44,587 nucleotides of DNA from Candidatus Dojkabacteria bacterium. GTDB taxonomy: Bacteria; Patescibacteriota; Dojkabacteria; GCA-002793355. Below, in pieces: positions 8,100 to 17,541 of this stretch. A program made the translations under genes and the position numbers. The stretch is from assembly GCA_015485585.1 (NCBI GenBank), contig WFTI01000035.1, positions 1-44,587 of the forward strand, written 5' to 3'. Every line of letters starts with the position of its first letter. The first letter of the stretch is position 1. Under the pieces are notes generated by a model, which was not told the origin of the DNA, searched no databases, and worked only from the letters and a program-made list of their open reading frames with translations.

Positions 8100-8897
8100 A
8101 TGACTAACCGCAGAAAGATACAGCACTTTATTCTAGTTGGAGGTTTTACCGTTGCATTTAACATCCTCCTTTTCATAGGTGCCTTTTTCAGTGTCTATTC
8201 ACGGATACTCTATCCTTTACAATTCGGGGTGTTGTTTATTAAATCAGAGATTGAATCAAAAAAGATAAAGATACAATCTATCATCGAATCTCTGAAAGAA
8301 AGCACCCGTTTAAAAGAGAAACTCTTAGAACTTCAGGTTGAAAATATCAAATTAAGAGAAAAACTAACAAACCCAACAAATAACACTTTATCCACCCTGA
8401 ACAATAAAAAGGTAATACCAGTAAAAATCGTTGCTATTAATTACCCACAGCAAGGATTAATTATCGGGTTAGTTGATCAGACCTATAGTGAACTACTAAA
8501 AGAGACATTCCAAGATAACACTACCCCACGTTATGTGATCACAAAAGATGGTATCTTTGTAGGAAAAGTAAAAACAGTAATCTCTCCATGGATTATTATT
8601 GAAACCCTATACACTAACGGTTTTGAAGTACCAGTAGTAATTCCATCCACAAAAGAAGTGGGCATCTTAAAAAAGACTCCTGAGGGACTTATTGTCGATG
8701 AGATAACAAAAACAGAAAAGCTAAAATTAAAAGAGATTGTTAAAGTAATAGACCCAAATGGATTATCAAACCTTATACCTGTAGGCATCATAGAAAATAT
8801 AGAACCCAAGCATGCGTCAAACAGCGTTAAACTAAAGATTACTCCCACATGGCAAATAACCAAAACCGAGGATAACATCTTTGTAATAATCCGATGA
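8100..8897 (+). CDS. mreC: Rod shape-determining protein MreC
   Basis: N-terminal TM and coiled coil, beta-domain, position after mreB. Confidence 0.85.
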   Translation: MTNRRKIQHFILVGGFTVAFNILLFIGAFFSVYSRILYPLQFGVLFIKSEIESKKIKIQSIIESLKESTRLKEKLLELQVENIKLREKLTNPTNNTLSTLNNKKVIPVKIVAINYPQQGLIIGLVDQTYSELLKETFQDNTTPRYVITKDGIFVGKVKTVISPWIIIETLYTNGFEVPVVIPSTKEVGILKKTPEGLIVDEITKTEKLKLKEIVKVIDPNGLSNLIPVGIIENIEPKHASNSVKLKITPTWQITKTEDNIFVIIR

Positions 8898-9352
8898 TCA
8901 TAGCCGCTTCGAGTCTAATCATAGGACCCTTTATGTATCCTGCTACTGCCTTGGGGATCTATCTTTTATTTTCAAACTGGCAGAAGAACAAACCGCACGC
9001 CTCTGAATATATTATCAACATTGTACTTCTATCATTAGCATCGTTATTTTATCCAACATTTACAGGAATTTGGGGGATAACATTGGGAGTAATCTTAATA
9101 TTAGGCGGATTCTTAACGTTCCTATACAAAAAACCTGTTATCCCACTATGGTTTTGGATATTCATTTTTTTCCTCTTTCTATTCGTAGAAGAGATAACAA
9201 CAGTCTTGTTCCAAGCAATACTACTCAAAGAAGAGATCAACATGGGGCATTGGTATCCTAACCTAGCTAAGAGTGCGCTTACTGTTTTAGTATTAGCTGT
9301 ACAATTCGTATATGAATACATACGTAATAGAGAACATCCCATTAAAATCTAA
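8894..9352 (+). CDS. MreD-like membrane protein
   Basis: Polytopic small membrane protein between mreC and mrdA; assignment mainly positional. Confidence 0.6.
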   Translation: MIIAASSLIIGPFMYPATALGIYLLFSNWQKNKPHASEYIINIVLLSLASLFYPTFTGIWGITLGVILILGGFLTFLYKKPVIPLWFWIFIFFLFLFVEEITTVLFQAILLKEEINMGHWYPNLAKSALTVLVLAVQFVYEYIRNREHPIKI

Positions 9353-11147
9353 AACTACTAAATCTGTCTCTACCCAAAGCGGTAAGGGCTTTATTTATTC
9401 GATCTTTCTCATATTTCTCGCTATCTTACTGTGGTTTCTTAAAAACCATATAGATGTTTCTTTAGTTGAACATAGTTACTATACTACCCTCGCTCAATAC
9501 AATACTCTAAATAAAGAGGTCGTTTACCCCAATCGTGGGTATATTTATACAAAGGATAACGTGAAACTCGCTGAAAATCGTTTATCATACAATATTTATC
9601 TTACCAAGCCAGTCAGTATAGAGATCCTTTTAAAAGAGGTACCCCAGCTTGAAAAATACAAAAACCAGATCAAGAAACGTCTAGAAGAGGTAGATAAAAC
9701 CCAGACTCCTATATTACTCTTACAAGGAATAGACAAAAATGAAGCTATATTAATTCCTAAAAATGAATATATTACTGTTAGAAAGGAGTTTATTCGAGCT
9801 TATCCTACATCTGAAATTACAGCGCACCTGGTAGGCTATATAGGACCCGTCTCAAAAGAAGATCTAAAATCTGATCAAACCTTAACCTATACCGACAGAA
9901 CAGGTAAAAACGGACTAGAGAAACAATACGATCCAATCTTAAGGGGTAAAAAAGGGTTTATTTTCGTTGAACGTAATGCATTAGGTGAGGAGATCGTAAG
10001 ATATCAATATAACTCACAATCACCGATAGATGGAGCCAACTTATACACGACAATAGAGTACCGCCTTCAAAAAGCCTTGTTTGAAAGTCTCAGAGAGGTG
10101 GTTGAAAAATACAAAATAAAGGCTGGATCGGCTGTTATCTTAAATCCTTACAACGGTGAGGTTCTTGCGTTAGTAAGTTATCCTAGTTATGATAACAACG
10201 CTTTTGTTGATCCTAAACGGATACAAGAGGTTGCGAACTATCTTAAAGACGAAAGGCTTCCTTTATTTAATAGAGTAATCCAAGCTCAACTCCCCCCTGG
10301 ATCAACATTTAAAACAATAGTTTCAGCTGCTGCTCTAGAGGAGAAGATTATAGATCCTTCTACAAGATTAAACAGCCCGGGATATATTGTATTAAGCGGA
10401 GGACTAAAATTTCAGAATTTCCGTCAAAGGTCACACGGATTTATAAACGTAAAGGAAGCCCTAATGGTCTCAAGTAATGTGTTCTTTTGTAAGGTAATGC
10501 TCAAGATGGGTATACGCACCTTTATTCCTTATGCCCAGAAGTTTGGTATTGGAACCAAAACCGGAATAGACCTACCATATGAAAACAGTGGACGACTAGC
10601 CACTCCTGAAAAAAAGATAGAGCTTGCGCAAACAACATCGCCATGGCTTGACCCAATATGGTATCCTGAAGGAGACAGTTGCAACACAGCAATAGGTCAA
10701 GGGATTACGCTTGTTACCCCAATTCAACTTGCTAAAATTGCAAGCGTTTTTGCAAACGGTGGTTATATAATCACCCCGCACCTTGCTGCATATTTTGAGT
10801 ATCCAGACGGAACAATAGTTAGACCAGAATTCCCCAAAAAACAAGGTCCTATTCTGAATCAATCTACCGTAAAAACCGTGCAACAAGGAATGCGGCTTGC
10901 AGTTGCAGGAGATCGAGCCCTTTTACGGATCCTTAATAATGCACCTGTTAAAGTAGCCGCCAAAAGCGGTACAGCAGAGTTTGGTGTCAAGAAAGAATAC
11001 GGCTACGATAATACCCACGGTTGGGTAATGGGGTTTTACCCCTATGAAAACCCCCAATATGCTTTTGCTGTTTTGCTAGAAAATGGTGGATCAGGCTGGA
11101 AAGCAGCTGAGGTAATATATCGATTTCTTAAGAAGACTCAAGAGTAA
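9312..11147 (+). CDS. mrdA: Penicillin-binding protein 2 (elongation-specific transpeptidase)
   Basis: PBP dimer domain plus transpeptidase motifs PPGSTFKT (SxxK), SSNVF (SxN), AKSGTAEF (KSGT). Confidence 0.93.
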   Translation: MNTYVIENIPLKSKTTKSVSTQSGKGFIYSIFLIFLAILLWFLKNHIDVSLVEHSYYTTLAQYNTLNKEVVYPNRGYIYTKDNVKLAENRLSYNIYLTKPVSIEILLKEVPQLEKYKNQIKKRLEEVDKTQTPILLLQGIDKNEAILIPKNEYITVRKEFIRAYPTSEITAHLVGYIGPVSKEDLKSDQTLTYTDRTGKNGLEKQYDPILRGKKGFIFVERNALGEEIVRYQYNSQSPIDGANLYTTIEYRLQKALFESLREVVEKYKIKAGSAVILNPYNGEVLALVSYPSYDNNAFVDPKRIQEVANYLKDERLPLFNRVIQAQLPPGSTFKTIVSAAALEEKIIDPSTRLNSPGYIVLSGGLKFQNFRQRSHGFINVKEALMVSSNVFFCKVMLKMGIRTFIPYAQKFGIGTKTGIDLPYENSGRLATPEKKIELAQTTSPWLDPIWYPEGDSCNTAIGQGITLVTPIQLAKIASVFANGGYIITPHLAAYFEYPDGTIVRPEFPKKQGPILNQSTVKTVQQGMRLAVAGDRALLRILNNAPVKVAAKSGTAEFGVKKEYGYDNTHGWVMGFYPYENPQYAFAVLLENGGSGWKAAEVIYRFLKKTQE

Positions 11148-11397
11148 GAAGTTTTTTATAAACTTTCTTATTCTTACGTTTCAAAAAAGCTTCACCTTCT
11201 TTACGGTAACGGCGATAACACCCCATACACATTTTTACAGTAAGCTCTCCTTTTGCATCAAGCTTAACATCCCTTAGATTAGGAACCCATACCCTCTTAG
11301 TTTTAGGGGCCCTATACTTCCAACCTTTTGAGTGCTTGTGTTTTTTACGGTGTCCGTGCACTACCTTTTTAAGACAAATATCACACCTTCGTGCCAT
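11128..11397 (-). CDS. rpmB: 50S ribosomal protein L28
   Basis: MARRCDICLKKVVHGHRKKHKHSKGWKYRAPKTKRVWVPNLRDVKL. Confidence 0.93.
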   Translation of the reverse strand: MARRCDICLKKVVHGHRKKHKHSKGWKYRAPKTKRVWVPNLRDVKLDAKGELTVKMCMGCYRRYRKEGEAFLKRKNKKVYKKLLTLESS

Positions 11398-11400
11398 GTT

Positions 11401-12099
11401 TTACAACGAACTTAAATTAAGTTTTACAGAAGGTCCCATGGTAGGAGCAAGGTAAGCCTTTTTAAACAATCTGTCTTTTGAACGACCTGTGACACTGATT
11501 AACTCATCTAAAACTACCGATAAATTGGCTTTAAGTTCTTCAAAGGGTTGATTTACTGTCCCGAAAGCAAAGTGAACAACACCTGTCTTATCGGTCTTTA
11601 TTAACTGTTTTCCTCTTTTAAACTCAGCGATCACATTAGCAAGGTTATTGATATCAACAATTGTTCCATTCTTAGTATTAGGCATTAAACCTTTAGGACC
11701 AAGTTCACGCCCATACTTAGCCAACTCAGGCATTACACTAGGAACCGCAAGTAAAACATCAAACTCTATTTTTCCGCTTTCGATCTGTTTTTTAATCTCA
11801 TCAAAGTCATAAAAGTCTGCTCCTGCCTCTTTTGCTTTTTCTTTCATATCGATCGGTACAGCAACAGCTATCTTTACCTCTTGTTGTTTAAAAGGATACG
11901 GAAATGTCACCTGTACCTTAATCGATCGCGGATCGGTATTTTTTGCAAGATTTAAAACCCCATGAAATTCTATGCTTCCTTCAAACTTGGTATACGAAAC
12001 CTTCTTTATGATTTCTAATGCCTCCTCTAAGGTATATTCTCTTTTCTGGACACTCTCTGCTACTTTTCGATATTTCTCACCACGTTTAGGCATTGCCAT
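11401..12099 (-). CDS. rplA: 50S ribosomal protein L1
   Basis: YGRELGPKGLMPNTKNGTI L1 signature; C-terminal APTMGPSVKL. Confidence 0.97.
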   Translation of the reverse strand: MAMPKRGEKYRKVAESVQKREYTLEEALEIIKKVSYTKFEGSIEFHGVLNLAKNTDPRSIKVQVTFPYPFKQQEVKIAVAVPIDMKEKAKEAGADFYDFDEIKKQIESGKIEFDVLLAVPSVMPELAKYGRELGPKGLMPNTKNGTIVDINNLANVIAEFKRGKQLIKTDKTGVVHFAFGTVNQPFEELKANLSVVLDELISVTGRSKDRLFKKAYLAPTMGPSVKLNLSSL

Positions 12100-12100
12100 T

Positions 12101-12526
12101 CTACTCTTCTATCTTAACTCCCATCTGTCGTGCTGTTCCCGCAACGATCTTCATGGCTTTCTCGATATCGCGGGTATTAAGGTCTTCTAACTTCTCTTCA
12201 GCGATCTTACGGAGCTGTTCTTTAGTAAGCACTCCAACCTTCTCAACATTCGGGGCAGAAGCTCCTTTTTTAATTCCTAACTCTTTTTTGATTAACTCTG
12301 AAACAGGGGGTTTTTTGATTTCGAAGCTAAAGCTGCGGTCTTCGTATATCTTTAAAACCACAGTAACCTTCTGCCCCTGATACTGACGCGTTGCCTGATT
12401 AAACTGATCAACAAACTGTTTAATATTCACTCCTGCCTGACTTAGCATAGGTCCTAGAGGGGGACCCATGGTTGCTGCGCCTCCCTGAATGAGAAGTTTA
12501 AGTATCTTTACAACCTTTTTAGCCAT
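12101..12526 (-). CDS. rplK: 50S ribosomal protein L11
   Basis: KLLIQGGAATMGPPLGPMLSQAGVNIKQFVDQFN. Confidence 0.97.
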   Translation of the reverse strand: MAKKVVKILKLLIQGGAATMGPPLGPMLSQAGVNIKQFVDQFNQATRQYQGQKVTVVLKIYEDRSFSFEIKKPPVSELIKKELGIKKGASAPNVEKVGVLTKEQLRKIAEEKLEDLNTRDIEKAMKIVAGTARQMGVKIEE

Positions 12527-12532
12527 AGCGGT

Positions 12533-12538
12533 ATTCTA
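12533..12538 (-). promoter_or_regulatory. Putative -10 TAGAAT, 6 nt before rplK ATG
   Basis: Minus strand: atgTAGAATaccgctATG. Confidence 0.45.
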
Positions 12539-12547
12539 CATCATGTC

Positions 12548-13084
12548 TTATAGTTTTTCTACCTGTGTAATCTCAAGATCATAAGGGATATCGGTTCCTA
12601 ACATACTTATTAGAACCTTTATTCTCCCTTTCTGTTCATCTACCTCCACAACCTTTCCTACCTGTCCTTTGAATATCCCGTCTGTTATTCTTACAGCGTC
12701 ATTGACCATAAATTTGACTTTATACTTAACCTCTTCGGATTTTTCATCACGCATAAACTTATCAATCTCTTGTTGACTTAGGGGAACTACATCTTTTCCA
12801 GATCGCACAAAACCTCTTACTTCTTCAATAGATGTTACCAAAGCTGCGGTTTCTTCGTCATACACCATATAAACCAAAACATATCCAGGAAGCAGTTTTT
12901 TAACCTTAATCACCTTCTTACCCCCTTTTATCTCAACCTGTCGCTGAGTAGGTACAAGTGTCTTTATAATCTTCTTTTCTAGACCGTAAGATTTGGCAGT
13001 ATCAAGAATAAGCCGCGCTACATGATCTTCTTTACCTGTATGGACCTTTACACTATACCACTTGGGCTTACCGTTATTACGCAT
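12548..13084 (-). CDS. nusG: Transcription termination/antitermination protein NusG
   Basis: KWYSVKVHTGKEDHVARLI…VRFMVNDAVRITDGIFKGQVGKVVEVD-type KOW domain. Confidence 0.96.
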   Translation of the reverse strand: MRNNGKPKWYSVKVHTGKEDHVARLILDTAKSYGLEKKIIKTLVPTQRQVEIKGGKKVIKVKKLLPGYVLVYMVYDEETAALVTSIEEVRGFVRSGKDVVPLSQQEIDKFMRDEKSEEVKYKVKFMVNDAVRITDGIFKGQVGKVVEVDEQKGRIKVLISMLGTDIPYDLEITQVEKL

Positions 13085-13096
13085 CTTCTCATAGCT

Positions 13097-13309
13097 TTAT
13101 CTTATACCAGACAACTTTATCTGTAGGGTAATAAACAGTTTATCTAAACCGTAGATGTATGCGGTTATTATAGCAGAAACTATAACAACTGCAATAAGAT
13201 ACCCGATAAGCTCACGCTTTGTAGGCCAAGTAATCTGAGAAATCTCTCCAACACTGGCCTTTAGAAACCTAAAAAGATTATGAATACCACCTGCTTTTAG
13301 CTTAATCAT
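13097..13309 (-). CDS. secE: Preprotein translocase subunit SecE
   Basis: FLKASVGEISQITWPTKRELIGYLIAVVIVSAIITAYIYGLDKLF. Confidence 0.93.
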   Translation of the reverse strand: MIKLKAGGIHNLFRFLKASVGEISQITWPTKRELIGYLIAVVIVSAIITAYIYGLDKLFITLQIKLSGIR

Positions 13310-13345
13310 TCTTAGGTGTCTACTTATATTAATCCCTTTTTACTG

Positions 13346-13417
13346 CAGGCCCGCAGGGACTCGAACCCCGACCAGCGGTTTTGGAGACCGCCGTTCTACC
13401 ACTTAAACTACGGGCCC
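13346..13417 (-). tRNA. tRNA-Trp(CCA)
   Basis: Cloverleaf on minus strand; anticodon loop CTCCAAA. Confidence 0.92.
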
Positions 13418-13447
13418 AGCCTCTTGCGGATTATAGCATCTTACTCA

Positions 13448-13621
13448 TTATTTTTTAGAGACACTGGTTTCTTTATGAAGTGTGTGTTTTTTGCACCATT
13501 TACAGAATTTTCTTAATTCAAGTTTTCCTGAAACTCCACCACTTTTTGTGGTTGTATAGTTAATCCGATTACACTCACTACAATAAAGACGTATCTTTTG
13601 AACTGTTCCCTTCTGAGCCAT
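13448..13621 (-). CDS. rpmG: 50S ribosomal protein L33
   Basis: [57 protein letters not shown]. Strong SD aaaGGAGGcaaatATG supports this start over the ORF-track start at 13696, which runs into the tRNA-Gly. Confidence 0.95.
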   Translation of the reverse strand: MAQKGTVQKIRLYCSECNRINYTTTKSGGVSGKLELRKFCKWCKKHTLHKETSVSKK

Positions 13622-13655
13622 ATTTGCCTCCTTTATGTTAGTTAGCACATAAAAA

Positions 13656-13726
13656 GCGGGCGACGGGATTCGAACCCGCGACCTGCTGCATGGCAAGCAG
13701 CCGCTCTTCCGCTGAGCTACGCCCGC
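13656..13726 (-). tRNA. tRNA-Gly(GCC)
   Basis: Anticodon stem GCTGC/GCAGC with loop TTGCCAT. Confidence 0.93.
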
Positions 13727-13761
13727 TCAGTATTTTCAAAATATACGTGAAAGATTATACA

Positions 13762-14700
13762 TTATTTAACAATCGGTTGGTTTGAACCGTTAAACAGAAC
13801 CCAGTCAAAAACCTCAGGTACTGCAGGATTTGCCATCACTGCTCTACTTACTGATACCTTTACCTGCTTACTAGGATCTCCAACACTATAAGTAATAACC
13901 TTAAAAACAACCTGCTGAAGCTTCGGTAAGTCAGAATAATCAGAACCAGTAACGCTTAAGTAAAGTGGCTGGGTAGTTTTACTAAGTAAGGTGATACGAT
14001 AGTAGCTTACAACTGATGCACTAAGCCGTACACGTGTGTATCCATAATCGTTTGCCTTATCTTGATCAGGAACAGATAGTACCTGATAATTTACCCCTGA
14101 GGTACAATCTACATTATCGACATTTTTCCCATCGTTTGTATATGCAATTACACAAGAACCTGTGACTCTAATCCTATCAGCTCCGATCGTATATGCGGTC
14201 ACAAGCAACCTATCTCCCCCAGGATTAGGTTTAGCATGAACCTCTATGGTGCCTATACTAACCGCGACACCATCAGTAATATCTACCTGAATCGTCTCAC
14301 CGTTTTTCATTAGATAACCAATAATTTTGTTGTATTTTTCTATCTTAATAACAGATTCATTCTGACACTTTTTGTCAGAAGTAAATGATGTTCCTTCGCC
14401 ACAGATCTGGTATTCATGAAGATATATACGTTGATCAGGATCTGCTAAGATAACCTCAGGGTTTTCTAAATACTCCGTAGTTACTCTGTCAAGGGCAGAA
14501 GCTGCAAACCCTTCAAGCCTTCGTGTCTCTTTTTCAAGAGAAAACTGCAAGAAACCTATGTTTAAGGTTGTAAACAGTAATGTAACGAACAAGGTTGCTA
14601 CAAATACTAGAATTAGAACAAGAATATAGATACTTCCCTCTACTTTTTTATTTAAAACCTTTCTTAAAACACCTCGCATGCTTATGATAAAATATACCAT
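13762..14700 (-). CDS. Membrane-anchored extracytoplasmic protein, PilX/pilin-accessory-like (tentative)
   Basis: N-terminal KKVEGSIYILVLILVFVATLFVTLLFTTLNIGF then long beta-rich ectodomain. The internal Met at residue 8 (MRGVLRK) is a plausible alternative start. Confidence 0.4.
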   Translation of the reverse strand: MVYFIISMRGVLRKVLNKKVEGSIYILVLILVFVATLFVTLLFTTLNIGFLQFSLEKETRRLEGFAASALDRVTTEYLENPEVILADPDQRIYLHEYQICGEGTSFTSDKKCQNESVIKIEKYNKIIGYLMKNGETIQVDITDGVAVSIGTIEVHAKPNPGGDRLLVTAYTIGADRIRVTGSCVIAYTNDGKNVDNVDCTSGVNYQVLSVPDQDKANDYGYTRVRLSASVVSYYRITLLSKTTQPLYLSVTGSDYSDLPKLQQVVFKVITYSVGDPSKQVKVSVSRAVMANPAVPEVFDWVLFNGSNQPIVK

Positions 14701-14720
14701 ACAGATTTTTAATTTGCAAA

Positions 14721-14794
14721 GGGCGGATAGCTCAGGTGGTTAGAGCGTTCCCGTGACATGGGAAAGGTCGCAGGTTCGAGTCCTGCTCCGCCCA
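14721..14794 (+). tRNA. tRNA-Val(GAC)
   Basis: Cloverleaf on plus strand; anticodon loop GTGACAT. Confidence 0.93.
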
Positions 14795-14837
14795 TGGTAA
14801 CGTGACGAAAGAATGCGGATCTTCTTTTAAAGAGAAC

Positions 14838-15719
14838 CTATAAAGAGATATCTACCTTCATAACAGCATGATCAGAGTGTGGTAGAAAGTATATGTTATA
14901 TGAGGTTACTAATAAGTTCTTATAGAAAAGATGATCAATTGTAATTCCTGGCAATATTGATGAGAAGGTGGGTTGTAGCAGTAAGGTACCGGCTTTAATA
15001 TATCCTAATCTTGGTAAATCCCATAGCAGAAGTCTATTAAATGGTTGTGTGTTGAAATCTCCTGCTATGACTATTCTTAAATCTTTAGGTTGCTTTAAAA
15101 GATATCCCAGAAGTTCTTCTTGTTGTAAAGTTCGCAACTTGGTAGGATTGTAACTTCTTCCCCCAGAGCTTTGGGCAGCAAACAGTGGATTCCACAGATG
15201 TAAATTTATAAATCTTATCTTTGTATCTCCCAACACTACGTCTACAACGAAAAATGCTTCATAACGAGCTTTATACACCTCTACAAGAGGATATCTACTT
15301 ACAACGACAAATTCGGCTGCCGAAGCAATATACGGATAAACCTCTTTAGAAGCTGAAAGAAACTCTGTATTTGTAGCTGTTCCTTTAACAAACAACAAAC
15401 CTTTTGCAAGGGGCCAAACCTCTTGTAAAAGAACAACATCACACCCAATCTTTTCTAGCGTTTTCCAATACTTAAGACTTCGATATGCTCTATCGTCTGT
15501 ATTATTAACACACACTGAAAGGGTTTTTTTACGATTCTGAGGTACAACTTCTCTCCTGATTATATGTACTAAGACTGTCAGATCAAAAAAAGGTATAAAA
15601 AATAAAAAACCACCAAGGATTAAAAGCCATTTTTTATGATATTTAAGAAGATAGAGTGCTAAAGCCACTAATCCTAAACTCCAGAAATTCCAAAATTGTG
15701 GTACATCCCACACACTCAT
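14838..15719 (-). CDS. Membrane-anchored endonuclease/exonuclease/phosphatase family protein
   Basis: N-terminal TMs; VVLLQEVWP, IAGDFNTQPFN, and SDHAVMKVDI motifs. Confidence 0.88.
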   Translation of the reverse strand: MSVWDVPQFWNFWSLGLVALALYLLKYHKKWLLILGGFLFFIPFFDLTVLVHIIRREVVPQNRKKTLSVCVNNTDDRAYRSLKYWKTLEKIGCDVVLLQEVWPLAKGLLFVKGTATNTEFLSASKEVYPYIASAAEFVVVSRYPLVEVYKARYEAFFVVDVVLGDTKIRFINLHLWNPLFAAQSSGGRSYNPTKLRTLQQEELLGYLLKQPKDLRIVIAGDFNTQPFNRLLLWDLPRLGYIKAGTLLLQPTFSSILPGITIDHLFYKNLLVTSYNIYFLPHSDHAVMKVDISL

Positions 15720-15721
15720 TT

Positions 15722-16951
15722 TTATGAAGGTGAGATTATTTTACTTGGCTCAAGCTCTTCGTGGACCACTTTGCCTTTTAACCCTTCTATACGTTCCACC
15801 TTACGGTTTATCTGCTCAGTTCTATACATTGCATCTTCTAAGCGTTTACGAGTTTTTTCAAGGTCAGCTATTGCAGACTGCAAAAGCTTTCCGAATTTAG
15901 CAAAATCGTTACGGATCATTGTAATCAACCGCCAGACCTGTTGTGTACTCTGTTGGATCTTTAAGGTCCTAAATCCTAGGTTTAAACTTATAACAAAAGC
16001 TGTAAAAGTATTAGGACCTGTGATCACTACATTGAATCTTCTTTGGATCTCTTCTATTAACCCCGGAATCTTAACAGCTTCAGCATAAAGGCTCTCCAGA
16101 GGAAGATACATTACAGCAAAATTAGTAGTTTTTGGCGGTACGATATATTTTGAGATCTTCGCGGCCTGCTCTTTTAATGTACGAGCTAGAAGCTGTAGAT
16201 TGGCTGAGATTGCCTTTTTATCAGCTACCTGATAAGCATCGATGAGTTTTTGAAAGACATCTAAAGGAAACTTAGCATCAACAGGCAAGAGGATATATTC
16301 TGAATCTGACTCTTTCGAAGGAAGCTTGATCACAAACTCTACCCTTTCACCAAGGGAAGGATTTATAAGCACATTCTTTTCATACTGAACCCCTTCTCTT
16401 AAAAACTCCGAAAGTAACCGTTCAAGTTGAATCTCCCCCCACATTCCTCGGGTACGTATACCCGATAAAACCCGCTTAAGATCTACCATCTCTGAAGAAA
16501 GACTTTTTACCTCTCCAACACTTTTTGAGACCTTATCAAGAAGGTCTTGTAAGGTGGTAAAGTGTTGAGAAAGCCGTTTGTGCAGGGTCTCGTTAAGTTT
16601 CTCATCTACTACTCCCCGTATTTTTTCTAACTGTTCTGTATTCTCACGGCGTATCTTCTCAAGCTTAACCTCTACTTCCTTTAAAACTGCCGAAAGCTGG
16701 TTAGATACTGTCTTTAGATAACCTACCTGCATATCAGAAATCTTTGAAAGTTGGTTTGTAATCTCCTCTCTGATCTCTTTTCCATAACTTCTAAGATCAT
16801 TACTATGGGTACGAGAAAGCTCTAAAAGTACATCTAGCCGTGAACCTATCTGCTCTTGCATCTTACGAGGAAGAATAAAAACCCGCCAAAAAATAAGTAT
16901 CAAAAGTCCTATAACCAACAGTGTCATAACTACAAATAAAACAGCCTGCAT
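15722..16951 (-). CDS. rmuC: DNA recombination protein RmuC homologue
   Basis: N-terminal TM, long coiled coil, then GMWGEIQLERLL…LPVDAKFPLDVFQKL…YIVPPKTTNFAVMYLPLESLYAEA. Confidence 0.95.
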   Translation of the reverse strand: MQAVLFVVMTLLVIGLLILIFWRVFILPRKMQEQIGSRLDVLLELSRTHSNDLRSYGKEIREEITNQLSKISDMQVGYLKTVSNQLSAVLKEVEVKLEKIRRENTEQLEKIRGVVDEKLNETLHKRLSQHFTTLQDLLDKVSKSVGEVKSLSSEMVDLKRVLSGIRTRGMWGEIQLERLLSEFLREGVQYEKNVLINPSLGERVEFVIKLPSKESDSEYILLPVDAKFPLDVFQKLIDAYQVADKKAISANLQLLARTLKEQAAKISKYIVPPKTTNFAVMYLPLESLYAEAVKIPGLIEEIQRRFNVVITGPNTFTAFVISLNLGFRTLKIQQSTQQVWRLITMIRNDFAKFGKLLQSAIADLEKTRKRLEDAMYRTEQINRKVERIEGLKGKVVHEELEPSKIISPS

Positions 16952-16957
16952 TAGTAG

Positions 16958-16963
16958 ATTGTA
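16958..16963 (-). promoter_or_regulatory. Putative extended -10 (TGT-TACAAT), 6 nt before rmuC ATG
   Basis: Minus strand: gTGTTACAATctactaATG. Confidence 0.5.
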
Positions 16964-16975
16964 ACACTTCTTCTT

Positions 16976-16981
16976 TAAAAT
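16976..16981 (+). promoter_or_regulatory. Putative -10 TAAAAT, 6 nt before GTG of 16988..17329
   Basis: ttTAAAATcttaaaGTG. Confidence 0.4.
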
Positions 16982-16987
16982 CTTAAA

Positions 16988-17329
16988 GTGAATCTCGGCG
17001 AGCTTATAGCCAAATATGAACTAGAGAAAAGAGGATACAAAGTCATTAAAACCAATCTGCGTATAGATCACCTAGAGATTGATATTCTAACCTATAAAAA
17101 CGGTAGATTAAAAACCTGGGAAGTAAGAATGCGAACAAGTTATACATATAATAGATCAGATATTCGGAGTTTCTTAACAAATTTAAAAGCCAAACGCCTT
17201 TTAAAAGCTACCTATAAACTAGAATCTAAGATCAAACATCCACTTAGTATCGGTTTAATCTTAATCTCACGTATAAAGCGTAAAGACCGTACTATGTATA
17301 TAATAGACCTCTTGCCTGATCCTTGGTAG
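16988..17329 (+). CDS. UPF0102/YraN-like predicted endonuclease
   Basis: GELIAKYELEKRGYKVIKTNLRIDHLEIDILTYKNGRLKTWEVRMR resembles a YraN-type restriction-endonuclease fold; GTG start. Confidence 0.7.
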   Translation: MNLGELIAKYELEKRGYKVIKTNLRIDHLEIDILTYKNGRLKTWEVRMRTSYTYNRSDIRSFLTNLKAKRLLKATYKLESKIKHPLSIGLILISRIKRKDRTMYIIDLLPDPW

Positions 17330-17371
17330 ATTGATATATAATTCATTATAGCTACACCCTACCTTCTAAAC

Positions 17372-17457
17372 GCCGCGGTGGCGGAATTGGTAGACGCGCT
17401 GCCTTGAGGGGGCAGTGGGCTTTTTAGCCCGTGGAGGTTCGAGTCCTCTCCGCGGCA
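17372..17457 (+). tRNA. tRNA-Leu(GAG)
   Basis: Class II tRNA with variable arm (tgggctttttagcccg); anticodon loop TTGAGGG. Confidence 0.93.
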
Positions 17458-17460
17458 TTT

Positions 17461-17534
17461 CGGGGTGTAGCGCAGTTGGTTAGCGCACACGCTTTGGGAG
17501 CGTGAGGTCGTGGGTTCGAGTCCCACCACCCCGA
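17461..17534 (+). tRNA. tRNA-Pro(TGG)
   Basis: Cloverleaf; anticodon loop TTTGGGA. Confidence 0.93.
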
Positions 17535-17541
17535 TTTGAAT

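Noticed and set aside
8531-8878. Antisense ORF within mreC (115 aa)
   Set aside because: Lies opposite a well-supported gene and has low-complexity Ser/Phe/Ile composition typical of shadow ORFs.
10596-10886. Minus ORF (96 aa) inside mrdA
   Set aside because: Antisense shadow of the PBP2 transpeptidase domain.
12093-12380. Plus-strand ORF opposite rplK
   Set aside because: Antisense shadow ORF of L11.
13622-13696. N-terminal extension [25 protein letters not shown] of the L33 ORF
   Set aside because: It is translated tRNA-Gly sequence plus spacer. The SD and L33 homology place the start at 13621.
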